64,000 nt of DNA from Channallabes apus (taxonomy: Eukaryota > Chordata > Actinopteri > Siluriformes > Clariidae). The notes under the pieces are model-generated. The model saw only the letters and a list, made by a program, of their open reading frames with translations. It was not told the origin of the DNA and ran no database searches. The position numbers and the translations under genes were made by a program. Where the stretch lies: the NCBI GenBank assembly GCA_030522415.1, contig CM060131.1:12509703-12573702 (forward strand). Direction: 5' to 3'. This document shows, in pieces, positions 46,501-58,836 of the stretch; positions within the stretch are counted from its first letter, which is position 1, and each line of letters opens with the position of its first letter.

Positions 46501-47757
46501 TTTCCCTCGCTTTTCTTACATGCTTCTTACAGTACATGAGCATAAACAGTGCAACATTCCGCAGGTTTATAATACACCGCGGCCAAACGTACCACATTCC
46601 CGCCAATTAGGCGTGTTTGCCTCGGTTATGACATAGCATAGTTTATTATCTGTTGTGGTAGATCTTCAAATAATAAAGTTTGCAATAATAAAGCTTTATA
46701 TCCTCAGGAGGGGTCATTATATTGTTTTAGCGATAATTTCACGGAAGCGAGTTCAGAACTAAATCGCTGCTCCTGCTCCATCTAAAGGACTGTCACACTA
46801 AACAAACATTCGAGAAGCTCAGAAGCATCAAATAGAATGAATGAACTAATGAATTTTCTCAAAATATTATAAAATTAAGTAGAGCTTTAATTTTTGTTAT
46901 AGTACGAAGCCCCTAGATGGACAAATAAAGAGAAAAAACAGCAGAAAAAAGACATGCCAAACATTTTGGGTTATAATGCAAAACATGACTTGCAACATGA
47001 CTTGCCATTTTTTTCTCTTCCTCTGTCCCCTTAGAGACTCTGTAGTAGGTTTTCTCAGTTGAATATGAAAAAAAATATCGCTGATTATCAACGTGGGAAT
47101 GAATGGCGCATTGTCCAAGTGCAGGTTGATCTTGTAGCTAAACTATTTGCTTTGGGTGAAAGCGCCATCTAGCGATCATTGTGTGTCAGTGACAGCTTCC
47201 CATTCAAAACAATAGGCGGTCAAATGACCGGTGAATCGTGTTAAAAGTGGGTGAACAACAAACATGAAGCACCTGAAAATGGCTGATGTAATGTGTTATG
47301 GGGCCTGACAGCATAAGTATAATGTTATCTAGCTAGCCATATTTTGGGCAAGTACTACCAACAAAAATTAGTAAGCTGATATCCTAGCTGACTTATGCTC
47401 CCCTAATGAAGAAGATGTTTCAGTGAATATATTATTTTATTCTTAAATTTCCTGAAGCTACCACAAGCCTGAAAGCCATGTGGTCTAAGCTATTGATATT
47501 TAGAGCCATCCAAGATTTTCCTATAAGCATCCTTATAGGAACTGTCTTGCTTGACCTTTTTTATAGCTGAAAAGTTCAACCTTGGTCTCTTTAGATTTGT
47601 CAGAATAGTTTGGCAATGCTCGGTTGTATTTTTGTAGGAAAGTTCTCCTGTCTAGCCACCCCATCCAATATCCTTGATGTGTGAAAATTACAAAAGATTC
47701 CCATATACAGAATAAACATTCATTAAACCAAAGCTTCAATGTACACTCAATAATTTC
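46501..47757. other. Noncoding DNA with a CTCF-like site
   Basis: No gene recognised. See 47,161-47,176. Confidence 0.4.
47161..47176 (-). promoter_or_regulatory. CTCF-like motif
   Basis: The minus strand reads CGCTAGATGGCGCT, close to the vertebrate CTCF core. It lies outside recognised repeats. Confidence 0.4.
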
Positions 47758-48044
47758 CTCATCATCTATACGGGTGGCCTGGAGCCTATCCCAGGAGACT
47801 TAGGGCATGATACAGGGTATACCCTGGATAGGGTGGCAATCCATTGCAGGGGACACACACACATACTGTACACAGACTCACACACTAAACGCCAATTAGC
47901 CTAATCTGCAGATCTTTTGACTGTAGGAGGAAACCCACCAACCAAGGGGAGAACATGCAGACTCCATGCACACAGAGATGGGAATTCGAGCCTGATCAGG
48001 AGTTGAACCCGGACCCTGGAGGTGCAAGGCAACAGTGCTAACCA
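47758..48044 (-). repeat. V-SINE, full body, head partly lost
   Basis: Runs from the 3' part (GGTGGCCTGGAGCCTATCCC) to the head (GGTGCAAGGCAACAGTGCTAACC in plus text). It contains TACTGTA at 47,864-47,870, a 5 bp insertion relative to the copy at 17.5 kb. Confidence 0.85.
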
Positions 48045-49948
48045 CTACGTTGTACAGTATAACAAAAGTTTGCCTTCCAGCTCTCTCTTTTAGTTATGTT
48101 TTTTAGCATGTTGTTCTCAGTCCCTATTTGCACCTTGATCGCTCTGATCTAGGATAATAGCATACCTACTTTACTAACCTGCTTTGTGCATTTACTTCTG
48201 CTTCCTGATGGAATGTCGTGGCTTAATCCTGACACATTTCTACTGTTATATCTCCTCTTTCCCTCCAGATCTGCTTGATTTATCTTGATGATAAACCTGT
48301 GCTTGGTGCTTTCTGCACTTGCTCTTGACCTTCTCCTGCTGTTGATGGTCTCACATGAGTACCCTAATGATTTGCATTCCACACCCCTTCATCAGTGCGT
48401 AGTCTCACCTGGGTATGATAGATTTGTTCTGAAAAACTGCTCGTATAGCCAAACCGCAAGTCCTGTGCTGTCCCCAGGACTAATAGTCAGAATATGCTTA
48501 TAACAAATATACTCTCAACGTACTGCTGTTTGCTTTCACTATTTCACACCTTTTTAAAATGTAACCGCTTGCAATCTCTTACATCATAATTTGCTGTTGC
48601 ATTCCATCACTGATAGGGTGAATAACAAACACATTTCATGTCTTTGCAAAAGTAATCCAGCTTACTGAATCAATATGAAATATACAATAGCTGATATTAT
48701 ATATAACCAAAGAGTTATAATTTAATGGAGCATGATCTCAATCAAACTGTTGAAAGAATGTTCCTGTTGGGTAGTAGCTAACAGGTCATATTTCTTTAAA
48801 GAAAAAAAAATATATCCTTATTTCAAAAGAGATGTGAGACACAGAATGATGTTAAGGATGATGCACTTCACTAAATTAGAGTGAAACAAAAGATAATACA
48901 GCAGCATGATTTACTGTATAATAAAACTACAAAAACATAATAGCAAAAATGTCATATTCTTAAATCTTCAGTGCTAATAATTTTAATTCAGTCTAAGAAT
49001 TTTAAGTCTAATTTAATTACAGTTGTTTCACCTGCTGTACCTAGCGATTGTGTGACCTGTGGAATATTATTACAATTTCTTGGCCTGTATAAGTTCAGTT
49101 GTCTTTATGGATTTTATGTTCCGTATTTAAGGTAAAGTGTTATTATAATGGACTTAGACATTATTTCTATTAACCTTTTGCATGTGAAGGCACGTCACCA
49201 TGGCAAAAAGGACGTTACTTATCAGAAGCCAGTTCAAAAACCCTTATACAAAACTAGTCACTGTAGCACTTTCAGCAAGAAAATACAACTGATAATGAAA
49301 TTTCATCTTTAAACAACACTTTGTCTGCATAATAATTGCTTCTTTGAACTGTCCTGCTTTGTTTCTATCCGGGCTGTGTGTGGAACAAGGATATGTAGAT
49401 ACTCCATTTAACACTATTTTGGGATTAAATCCTGGAACAGTTAGTTATCTCCAGTATTAATTATAAAACTTATAAATGTCAGTATTAGTTCATGTTACCT
49501 GCATATTATTGTATGAAAAGCACAGCATATGTCATACAATCATCTCATTCGCAAAAGAAGCACTAAATAAGCTAATTCTAACATTAGCAAATGCCATCAA
49601 ATCCAGGAGGAAACATATATTTGTAGCTGGATCTCAGCAAAACTGAAAGCCTATATTGAAGGCTTAGAGAGTCTGTCTTTTGCCCAGTGTTCAAATGGCG
49701 CCCACCTTCAATGTCCCAGAGGCACATGGCATTGCCACGTTCATATGCTATTTTTGCGGTTAAAATCCGCCACGCTTTTTCCTCACTTTTGACTTCCGGA
49801 CCTCGAGCTAAGATATCACCAGCTGTGCCAAATTTAACAGCCCCGCCCCTGCACAAAACTGTTAAAAGTGGAAGGCCATGTGCCAAGTGAGCTGTTTGAG
49901 GTAACTGCTTATACAGTATATATATATATATATACAGTATGTATGTAT
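48045..49948. other. Noncoding DNA
   Basis: No gene recognised. An (AT)n run lies at 49,917-49,934, just before the next Tc1 element. Confidence 0.4.
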
Positions 49949-50755
49949 ATAAAAGGCAAAAAAATAAACATCCTCTGACTTTCAACTGTTTTTACTTTCA
50001 GTAAACTTAATGTGTAAATATTTGCATGAACACTAAAAGAGTCAACATCATAAGACATAAACTAAAAATGTTTCACAATGTGTCCCTGAATGAAGGGAGG
50101 ATCAAGTATCTGGTGTGGCCACCAGCTGCTTGAAGTACTGCAGTGCATCTCCTCCTCATGGACTGGACCAGATTTGTCAGTTCTTGCTGTGAGATGGAGG
50201 GATTGTGTGTTCCTGGTGTGACTCGGGCAGTTGTTGTGGCCATCCTGTACCTGTCACGCAGGTGTGATATTCAGATGTACCCATCCTGTGCAGGTGTTGT
50301 TGCACGTGGGCTTCCACTGTGAGGATGATCAGCTGTCCTTCCTGTCTCCCTGTAGCGCTGTCTTAGGCGTCTCACAGTGCGGACATGGCGATTTATTGCC
50401 CTAGCCACATCAGCAGTCCTCATGCCTCCCTGCAGCATGCCTAATGCACGTTCACGCAGATGAGCAGGGACCCTGGGCATCTTTCTTTGGGTGTTTTTCA
50501 CAGTCGGTAGACAAGTCTCTTTAGTGTCCTGCGTTTTTAGAACTGTGACCTTAAATGCCTACTTTCTGTAAGCTGTTAAGGTCTTAACGACCATTCCACA
50601 GGTGCATGTTAATTAATTGATTATGGTTAATTGAAAATGCATGGAAAACATTGTTTAAACCCTTTACAATGAAGATCTGTAAAGTTATTTGGATTTGTAC
50701 AACATTATTGTTGAAATACACAGTCCTGAAAAAGGACGTTTCTTTTTTTGCTGAG
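49949..50755 (-). mobile_element. Internally deleted Tc1-like element, about 805 bp
   Basis: Right end CTGAG before TA at 50,756; left end near AAAGGCAAAAAAATAAACATCC, both recognisable as ends of a widespread fish Tc1 family whose termini read CTCAGCAAAAAAAGAAACG. Internal sequence keeps the first transposase codons and the 3' end but lacks roughly the middle half; the junction is near 50,195 (TGTGAGATG|GAGGGATTG). Confidence 0.75.
50271..50480 (-). pseudogene. N-terminal part of a Tc1-like transposase
   Basis: Starts with MPRVPAHLRERALGML at about 50,480, preceded by the usual short leader. The paired-like helix-turn-helix follows: MRTADVARAINRHVRTVRRL, then RYRETGRTADHP, the GRP-type linker region. 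The frame ends after about 70 residues. The catalytic domain is deleted in this element, so at most a DNA-binding fragment could be made. Confidence 0.75.
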
Positions 50756-51387
50756 TATATATATTAGCTCTGAAATACGTCACAAATATAATATAATCTG
50801 AAAAAATAACAAAAATACAGCCTTATAGGCATATTTTTTATATACTCTAGGTTGATATGAAAGCGAAACACATCTGCCACTACATTCCTGCACCCATCTG
50901 AGCTCATCAAAAGTTATCAAACCTTTATTATGTGTAAAATATAATTTTTAACTGATAGCCCTTGTGTAACAAATGTCTTCCACAAGATGCAATCATGTAC
51001 AGTAACACATCTGATCAAGGCTGAAAGCTGTCGGACCTCCTGTTGTTCAGTAAGCAAGAAACTTTGTTACAGATGGCAAATTTGCAGATGAAAATAAACG
51101 CAGATCACAGCTAAAGTAATTTTAGGAACATGTCACCAATAAAATGTTGCATTTCCTTTTAGAACTGAATAAAATGGTATACATATTTAAGAACATATTA
51201 ATGTATTGTTAAATATCCCGGATTAACAGAATTTTTGGATGAATGAAGAAAGAGAATATGGAAAGAAAATACAGCAGCCTGTTTATTTTAATTCCATTCT
51301 TTGTCTGTAGTCACTTCTCGAGCGTGAAAGCCATGCAACCATTAATCATGCCAATTTCATTTTTTGCAGAATGTTTTTTGTTATTAT
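50756..51387. other. Noncoding DNA, nothing recognised
   Basis: No gene or classified repeat is visible. Confidence 0.4.
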
Positions 51388-51660
51388 TCATTCATTCATC
51401 TTTATTAACTGCTTTATTCTGAACAGGATGAATCTGAAGCCTATCTCTGGAACACCAGATGCAATTCAAGAATAAACCCCAGATGGGACATAAGCCCTCT
51501 CAGGGACTCATTTACATATATGGGCAATAACCATATCCAATCATATCCATCCTACCATCTTGTAACCATTGAGAGAAAACTGGATAACCTAAAGGAAACC
51601 AATGCAAACTTAGAGACAGCATCCAAAGATCATGTTTAAACACCACAGTGACACAGTATA
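51388..51660 (-). repeat. Very old V-SINE
   Basis: ATTCATTCATC tail, GAAGCCTATCTC and a degraded body; the order matches the minus-strand SINE. Confidence 0.5.
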
Positions 51661-51764
51661 TGACTATGTCTGTGAAAACCCACATAAAGTCAACTTTTAT
51701 GTAGAAAACTTTACTTGTTTTGTTATTTGTAGAAATCATAAAAAGATGGGTTTTACACTTTCGG

Positions 51765-51947
51765 AGCAGGAGCCAGGGTCACACAAGCACGCACTCACTC
51801 ACACACCATGGGCAACTTGGAAACACCAATTAGCCTACCATGCATAGCTTTGGACTGTGGGGGAAAAAAACGAGACTACCTGGAAAAAACCCAGCAAAAT
51901 GGGGAGAACATGCAAAAGACCACATACAGTACACACACACACACACA

Positions 51948-52012
<65 letters not shown>

Positions 52013-52063
52013 GTACTGTAGGAGTCAGACCACAACTGGAGATGTGAGGCCACAGTGATGTAA
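51765..52063 (-). repeat. V-SINE head and body with a long CA tract
   Basis: Body text CACCATGGGCAACTTGGAAAC and TTTGGACTGTGGG, a (CA)n tract at 51,930-52,008, and a degraded head. TACAGTA at about 51,925 and TACTGTA at about 52,014 flank the tract. Confidence 0.7.
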
Positions 52064-52640
52064 ATTCACAAAAAAAATGCTTTAACTTGGCTATTACAGA
52101 CAGGATCAGGTATAACATAATTATTCCCCATGTTCGAAATGTCTGTATATGATTCTGAAAATAATATCCACAATATTTCATAACATTTCATAATATTCCA
52201 CAATGGGACCACCGTGAACCCCAAATCATTTAGCAATGCAATCTTCCAGTCTTGTGGCAAGGAAACTGTATTATTGTGTTTTAGCCCCAATTTTGAGAGA
52301 ACCATCACTCAATCAGCCACCGCATTTTTGTTCCATTTATAAATGCCCCATACCAGATAAAAGTTTGTACAGGATCAATATTTCATTAAATGTATATATA
52401 GTGTGAGGAAAAAAGGCTCACAGTGAACTTCTAATGGTAATAGCAGTAATAGAGTGTGAATGTACTGTCATGCTGGCTTTTGCCATTATTGTATTTGTGC
52501 CATCATTTATTTCTTGCAGTCACTAAGAAACAAATAATAGAACAAAGTAGGGGACTGATTATTTTTGGTCATAGAAGTGCCTCTGTCTGTCAGTCTGTCT
52601 GTCTGTCAATCAAGACATCTTTTTCCTTTTAATAAGAGTG
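52064..52640. other. Noncoding DNA
   Basis: No gene is seen. A GTCT-repeat lies at 52,588-52,606. Confidence 0.4.
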
Positions 52641-52780
52641 TGGGCGTCACAGTGTTGTAATGGTTAGCACTGTCGCCTTGCACCTCCAGGGGCTGTGTTC
52701 GAATCCCAGCCATGATATAGGATATAGCGGTATAGACAGTGAGTGAGTGAGTGAGAGAGAGAGAGAGAGAGAGAGAGATA
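52641..52780 (+). mobile_element. Short V-SINE with head fused to tail
   Basis: The tRNA-like head (AGTGTTGTAATGGTTAGCAC, B-box GTGTTCGAATCCC) is joined directly to the tail segment (ATATAGCGGTATAGACAGTG) and a GTGA/GAGA tail. About 250 bp of body are missing. Both pol III boxes are kept. Confidence 0.75.
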
Positions 52781-52904
52781 GATGTCTAAACCCTTTCCTA
52801 ACTTTCCCTCCCATCAAACAACAGAGGGTTACTTACAGTGTGATGCAGTTTAATTTTAGATACTTCCAAATATTTTTCTGTCAGTATGTGCTGTGTGTAC
52901 ATTA

Positions 52905-52997
52905 ATGAGGATTTTTTTTACTTATTTAGCAAATGGCTGCAATATAACAAAGAGTGAAAAATGTAAGGGGGTCTGAATACTTTCCGTACCGATTGTA
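52905..52997. repeat. Solitary Tc1 terminal repeat
   Basis: Text CAAATGGCTGCAATATAACAAAGAG, then GGGGGTCTGAATACTTTCCG and ending before TA (52,996-52,997), matches the end of a common fish Tc1 family. The rest of the element is absent. Confidence 0.6.
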
Positions 52998-54249
52998 TTT
53001 TATAACCGCTATAAACAGTAGAAGAATATAATAAGTATAGTGTAACATAAAACAGTAGAAGCATACTACATAAAGAGTTCATTAGAAAATCGTATTGTTA
53101 TTTTCTATGTACAAAAACACTGTACAGTGGTTACAAAATCGGAATAACCATCCCGCCGCACATACCGCCGTTTAAAGGCAACAGCGGCCAAAATAAATCA
53201 GTTGCATTTCAAAGTCATTCGTAAAATGGCCGCCAGGTGGCGCAAAGTGACATTTTCATTCATCGCAGTAAATACAACAGTGATGGTAATTTCCACAACA
53301 AACATGAAAAATCTGAACCAGAGCTATTGATGTGTACTGTACAATAATGAGTAAAAAAAAATTATAGTAGATTTATTAACTGAAATAAATTACCATATTT
53401 TTCAAGAGAATTTTCAAGCCCCACTCATCAAACAAAATTATAACGAAATCGGCCAAGTTTACTATTTATTTAAATATAAATTTATAAACCAATAAGATCA
53501 AATAACACCAAGTTATTATTGTAACAGGCTTACTTCGTCACTTATCAACATTAACATTGAGTAAATTTTGCATTAATGTGTAAAATAATAATGAATGAAT
53601 AAAGTAATAAATAATAATGAATGTAATGAGATTACAATTCGATTGTAATGTAACTGAACCCAACTTTCACATCCTCTTTAAAAAAATCTTTTGAAAATGT
53701 TGCACTCAACTGTCTTCCACTGCATATTTTTCTTCGATGCTGGTTTCCGCTTCTTTATCCATCTGTGCACATTGCTTTTGTCAAAGGGATCCTCTCTGTA
53801 AACATTCTGTAGTCTTCAATGGAAGTCAGATAGCCTGCACCTCTCCGTCCTTAAGAACTCAGTAACAGAAACAGCAAGTTACTCTCTTAACATGAGAAGT
53901 TAGATTTATTTCAGTTGATTAAAAACAAAAAAATATACCCATGTTTTCACAGTACTTTCAGTACAGCCATCATATTATAAATGGGAAGAAAGCAGATGTC
54001 CCATTGCATTTCTTAAATGAAGACGGAAAATAATGGGCAATGTCATGAAATGATGGATGCTGCATAAAAGGAAAAAGGAAAAATGAAAAGCAAGTAGAAA
54101 ACTAAAGGCAAACTAAAAACTAGGTCCTGAGACAGATATTTTTATTTCTTTCTTTATTTTATGTTTCAGTAGTTGACTCCTGTTCTTAGATAATTTGGTA
54201 AAGGCATGAGTAGCTGAGAAGCTATGATAATAGAATTGTTACAACCCTG
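52998..54249. other. AT-rich noncoding DNA with a CTCF-like site
   Basis: No gene recognised. Confidence 0.4.
53229..53243 (+). promoter_or_regulatory. Strong CTCF-like motif
   Basis: GCCGCCAGGTGGCGC fits the CTCF core CCNCNAGNNGGC well and lies on the plus strand, divergent to the site at 47.16 kb. Confidence 0.5.
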
Positions 54250-54250
54250 A

Positions 54251-54307
<57 letters not shown>
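54250..54307. repeat. (AAT)n microsatellite
   Basis: About nineteen AAT units, continuing imperfectly to 54,320. Confidence 0.95.
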
Positions 54308-56073
54308 TGTAATAATAAAGGAGCCTTAAATCATATAAACTGAAATATCATGGAATGTGAATCAGTATGAAGTTACTACAACTGGCAGAACAACTAGGAC
54401 GAGTGCTTAGCCAGAGTCAACACAGCTGGGGAAAGTACTCATCCACGGTTATTTTGTATGGGCATATGGATAAGGACCTTGCTCAAGTGCCCAACTGTGC
54501 TATCCTGGAGGTGGCATGGCTCAAAACACAGAATCACCCCCCCTCCCTCCAACCCCCCATCATCAACTCAGAGACAAATAACAAATCAATATATATACTG
54601 TATGCATGCACATTGTGTTAATAATTATGTTAAAATCTATACAGTATGGGTTAATATTACTGAACAGTATACGATCATGTTGCCATGGAAACGGCAAAAG
54701 GAAATGAAAACAATTACACCTAAGACTTCTCTCAGCTCATTAATGTGAGTTGTGACACAATATAAATGTTTGTATGGAAATGTGGAACATATCATACACA
54801 CAAACACACACACTTTTCCATGGACTGAAGCACATGGATACTATCACTGCAATGTTACAGTCTGATCCAGAGCCCCTTTATTGCCTTGAATGTTGTACCG
54901 TGATGCTGGATGAATGATGTTTTCTTCTACTGTGTGTGATTACGGACTATGTGTCGATAAAATCTATGTTACTTTGACTTGACTGGAATTTGACAGAAAA
55001 TCTGTCTTTATTATCCACCACACGTTGTGCAGAAGAGTGAGATTTAGAGAATTACACCACCAGCTGTCTGTGCACAGTTGGTCAGATGTTAGCTGGCTAC
55101 AGATGCGTCATGCCTGTCTTCATGTTCACCAACTAAAACCTTCTATAAGTGCTCACTTTCCGCAGTCCCTCTCTCTTTCACATACTTTCCCACACACAAA
55201 CCAAAATGCCTTAGAATTCTGACAGTATATGACTTGCAATCCTGCTAAAATAAGACTATAGTTCAGGACTGTTGGCATTTGAAGTCATCATGGATGAAGG
55301 CGCTGTTTCCTGGCTGAGTTTTGAAAAATGCGAGAAAAAAAAAAACGAAAGATGTGTGTGAAACATTCTATCAGCCTTGTTGTGTGTGTGTAGGTTTGTA
55401 TGTATGTGTGTTTACACAATATGTGTGTGTGTGTGAGGGAGAGCAGCACTGACAGCTCGGGCCACCCAGCCCTTTAGTGATTAATGCCTGACCTTTTTGG
55501 CTTGTCTTGACACTGGATGTTGGTTAAGACATGTCTTGCTTCAGGCCCTCACAAGATCTCTCGCATGCCTGCCTTGATGTGAAAGGTTCTGTCGCTAATC
55601 CTTTGTCTCAGAGTACAGCTATTGGGGATTTGAAGTTGCTGAAAGCTTTTTATTTTTTTTTTTAACTTTCATTTTCTTCCTGTGTTCCGATCTCATCACC
55701 GTCCTGCAATACCTTCTCTGTTTTTTTTTTTTTATCTCTCCTGGGTAGAGATGTTGAGAGGTAAAGAAAGTGATGAATGAGGAAGAGAGAGAAAAGGGAT
55801 GGATAGAAGTGTAAAAGGAGAGTGTAATATGTTGTTTGAGAAAGAGAGAGAGATTTTTACTGTTTTACTGAAGTACTGTTGCCAAAAAATTATTTTTTTG
55901 TCTGTTGTTATAACAGATCCAATGGGGGTGGGGGTGGGGGGGTATGTACAGTAGCAACATATTTAAATTAACTGCAGTGTTTCCACTATAATTCACATAA
56001 CAGTATACTGTAACATTCATAACATTACAACGCAATACATTATTAAGCCCAGTATTGTATATACATCCCTGGG
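54308..56073. other. Noncoding DNA
   Basis: No gene recognised. The segment 55,440-55,640 has even composition and could be conserved, but there is no coding signal. Confidence 0.4.
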
Positions 56074-56492
56074 TGTCTCTTGCTCTTTGGGCTACAACTC
56101 CACTGGATGGACCTCGGAGACGTTGTGGTGTCTGGCACCAGGACGTTGGTAGCAGTTCTTTTGGATGCTGTAGTGGGGCCTTTGTGGATTGGACCAGCGC
56201 ATCCCATGTATGCTTAATATGATTGGGATCTGGAGAATTTGGGATCTTTGTCTGCTGGGCTCCATTGCCAGTCTGCTGTGGTGCACTGGGTGGTCTGGTG
56301 TCTTTCTATTGTGAGCAGCATCGAAGTTTCCAGCAGTGTGTGGTACATTGGCGTTTCTTTTGGACCAGACTGGGTGGGCTGAGTGGCTGTCCCTGTGGGC
56401 ATGAGTGATGGAGCACCTTGGGTGCTCATTGTCCTGTCACCAGTTTATTGGTATATAATTGATAATCATTGTTAATTTTATGACTGATCAGT
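56074..56492 (-). mobile_element. Internally deleted Tc1-like element (family D)
   Basis: On the minus strand it starts near TACACTGATCAGTCATAAAA, then has the tract CCAGATCCCAATCATATTAAG and CTGGTGCCAGACACCACAAC. Its deletion points differ from those of the copies at 17.1, 33.7 and 58.8 kb. Confidence 0.6.
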
Positions 56493-56715
56493 GTACTGTA
56501 CACAGTGTGAGTGGATGTAAGTGTCATAAACATTAAATGTTTCGTTTTTTAATTAAACTCATGGATGGTACAGTATTGCATCTCAGTGATCTTTGGATTA
56601 CTGAAATTAATCTCAGACACGTGTGATAATTAGTTTGCCAGATGAGCCCAATTACAGAAAAAGTACTGAAGAAGGTTGTTCCACATTATTAAGCAGGCCA
56701 CAAGTTTCAATCAAT

Positions 56716-57699
56716 ATGGGAAAGAAAAAGGATCTCTCTGCTGCCGAAAAGTGTCAAATTGAACAAGGTATGAAAACATTAGATGTTTCACAAAAACTCA
56801 TCGTACTGTGAAGACATTCGTGGCTGATTCAGAGCACAGACAGGTTCGTGCAGATAAAGGCAGAATGAAGAAGGTTTCTGCAAGACAAATTCATCGGATA
56901 AAGAGAGCAGCTGCTGAAATGCCATTACAAAGCAGCAAACAGGTATTTGAAGCTGCTGGTGCCTCTGGAGTCCCGCGAACCTCAAGGTGTAGGATCCTTT
57001 AAAGGCTTGCAGTTGTGCATAAACCTACTATTCGGCCACCTCTAATCAATGCTCACAAGCAGAAACGGTTGCAGTGGGCCCAGGCATACATGAAGACAAG
57101 TTTTCAAACAGTCTTGTTTACTGATGAGTGTCGTGCAACCCTGGATGGTCCAGATGAATGGAGTAGTGGATGGTTGGTGGATGGCCACCATGTCCCAACA
57201 AGGCTGCGACGTCAACAAAGAGGTGCCAGAGTCATGTTTTGGGCCAGAATCATGGGGAGAGAGCTGGTAGGCCGCTTTAGGGTCCCTGAAGGTGTGAAAT
57301 TGACCTCTGCAAAGTATATTGACTGACCACTTTCTTCCATGGTACAAAAAGAAGAACCGTGCCTTCCGTAACAAAATCATCTTCATGCACGACAATGCAC
57401 CATCTCATGCTGCAAAGAATACCTCTGTGTCATTGGCTGCTATGGGGATAAAAGATGAGAAACTCATGGTGTGGCCACCATCCTCCCCTGACCTCAACCC
57501 CATTGAAAACCTTTGGAGCATCCTCAAGCAAAAGATCTATGAGGGTGGGAGGCGGTTCGCATCAAAACAGCAGCTCTGGGAGGCTATTCTGACATCCTGC
57601 AAAGAAATTCAAACAGAAACTGTCCAAAAACTCACAAGTTCAATGGATGCAAGAATTGTGAAGGTGATATCAAAGAAGGGGTCCTATGTTAAGATGTAA
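56716..57699 (+). pseudogene. DD37E Tc1-type transposase, copy 2
   Basis: ATG at 56,716 (MGKKKDLSAAEKCQIEQG, N-terminal HTH start), then a frame change near 56,800 into KTFVADSEHRQVRADKG and KKVSARQIHRIKRAAAEMP. The catalytic domain has FTDECRATLDG, IIFMHDNAPSHAA and [12 protein letters not shown] count 37 residues between the second Asp and the Glu, that is DD37E rather than DD34E. It ends KKGSYVKM with a stop at 57,699. Defects: TAA before RLAVVHKP (about 57,000) and a short deletion at about 57,322 that changes frame before DHFLPWYKKK. About 330 residues if whole, normal for the family. Confidence 0.88.
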
Positions 57700-57913
57700 C
57701 ATGTAGCCCTGTTAGGATGTTTTTGATTGAAATAGCTTTTGATTTCAGTAAATATGACCTCCTAATGCCGCAAATTCAACAAAAGACCATTTTCAGTTCT
57801 TTACAACCTATGAAATGTTTTAACTCTGTTGTACATAATAAGTTGGAACAGTGCATTTTCAGTTTTTTTTTTAAATAGATATTGTTATTATTAGGAGGTT
57901 TGTTCAATAAAAT

Positions 57914-58065
57914 TCAATGAAATTTTATTTGTATAGCGCTTTTCACAATTGTCATTCTCTCAACGCAGCTTTACACAATCAAAAGAATTATTTAAGTTTG
58001 TATGGAATGTGAATGTGTATGAATCAAAATGGTCAGATTGTCCCTGGTGAGCAAGCCACCAATTC
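57914..58065 (-). mobile_element. L2 LINE tail, 5'-truncated, inserted in the Tc1 element
   Basis: Matches the last ~150 bp of the LINE at 7.5 kb (TTTTATTTGTATAGCGCTTT, CAAAAGAATTATTTAAGTTT). AATTCAAT at both edges is a possible target duplication. Absent from the copy at 46.3 kb. Confidence 0.8.
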
Positions 58066-58195
58066 AATTTAAAATTCTAATTATACCCCAATAGTTGATG
58101 AGTAGAAAATTGTACTGACTGTCATTTGCATTTACTAATTATGAAAATCAGAGAAAGATATCATTTGTGTAATAATTTGGAATGCAGTGTATATA

Positions 58196-58592
58196 AAAGG
58201 CATTACAGCACTTTTAAATATCCAATATTTTTAGAAAGCAGGGTGAGTCATGTTTGTGGACCCCGAAATGTACAGCATAGACTTTTGATGCCTGAGTTAA
58301 CCAATACAAATTTGAAAGGGGGAGAGGACCAAAAAAAAAATTAGACATACTAGTGCAATGAGCATGATAACACAGAGAAGAAGTAAGATTAGTAATGCAG
58401 TAGCTATATTTACTTAGTTTGTTTACATAGGAAAAAAATGGCTAATAGTACTGTATGGGCATAAAACTCTGAAATTACTGTACATTTACTGCTCAAAATT
58501 TACATTCTGGAAATTCTGAGGATTTTCTCTTATACATGAACTAAATAGATGCCATTTTGATATTGGCAATTTCTGCACAACCTGCACAGATC
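58196..58592. other. Noncoding DNA
   Basis: No gene recognised. Confidence 0.4.
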
Positions 58593-58631
<39 letters not shown>

Positions 58632-58643
58632 AGAGAGAGAGAG

Positions 58644-58686
<43 letters not shown>

Positions 58687-58689
58687 AAA
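58593..58689. repeat. (AAAG)n/(AG)n microsatellite
   Basis: AAAG units flanking an AG core; strongly purine on one strand and able in principle to form triplex DNA. Confidence 0.95.
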
Positions 58690-58836
58690 GCAGCATATTG
58701 GCATTGTGAAATAATTTTCTAATATTCACTTTATTCACTTTTTAATAAGTTTACCATAAACAAACCAATTCAATCATTATTTACTATAACTGTTTTTTGT
58801 TATAATTTATTTATGTTTAATTATTTTTTTACTTAA

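Larger units (their letters stand above)
56590..58195 (+). mobile_element. DD37E Tc1-type transposon, copy 2
   Basis: Left end near 56,590; right end at about 58,195 with TGTGTAATAATTTGGAATGC. An L2 tail fragment is inserted at 57,914-58,065. Otherwise the element is contiguous and is the best reference for the copy at 40.8-46.5 kb. Confidence 0.8.
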
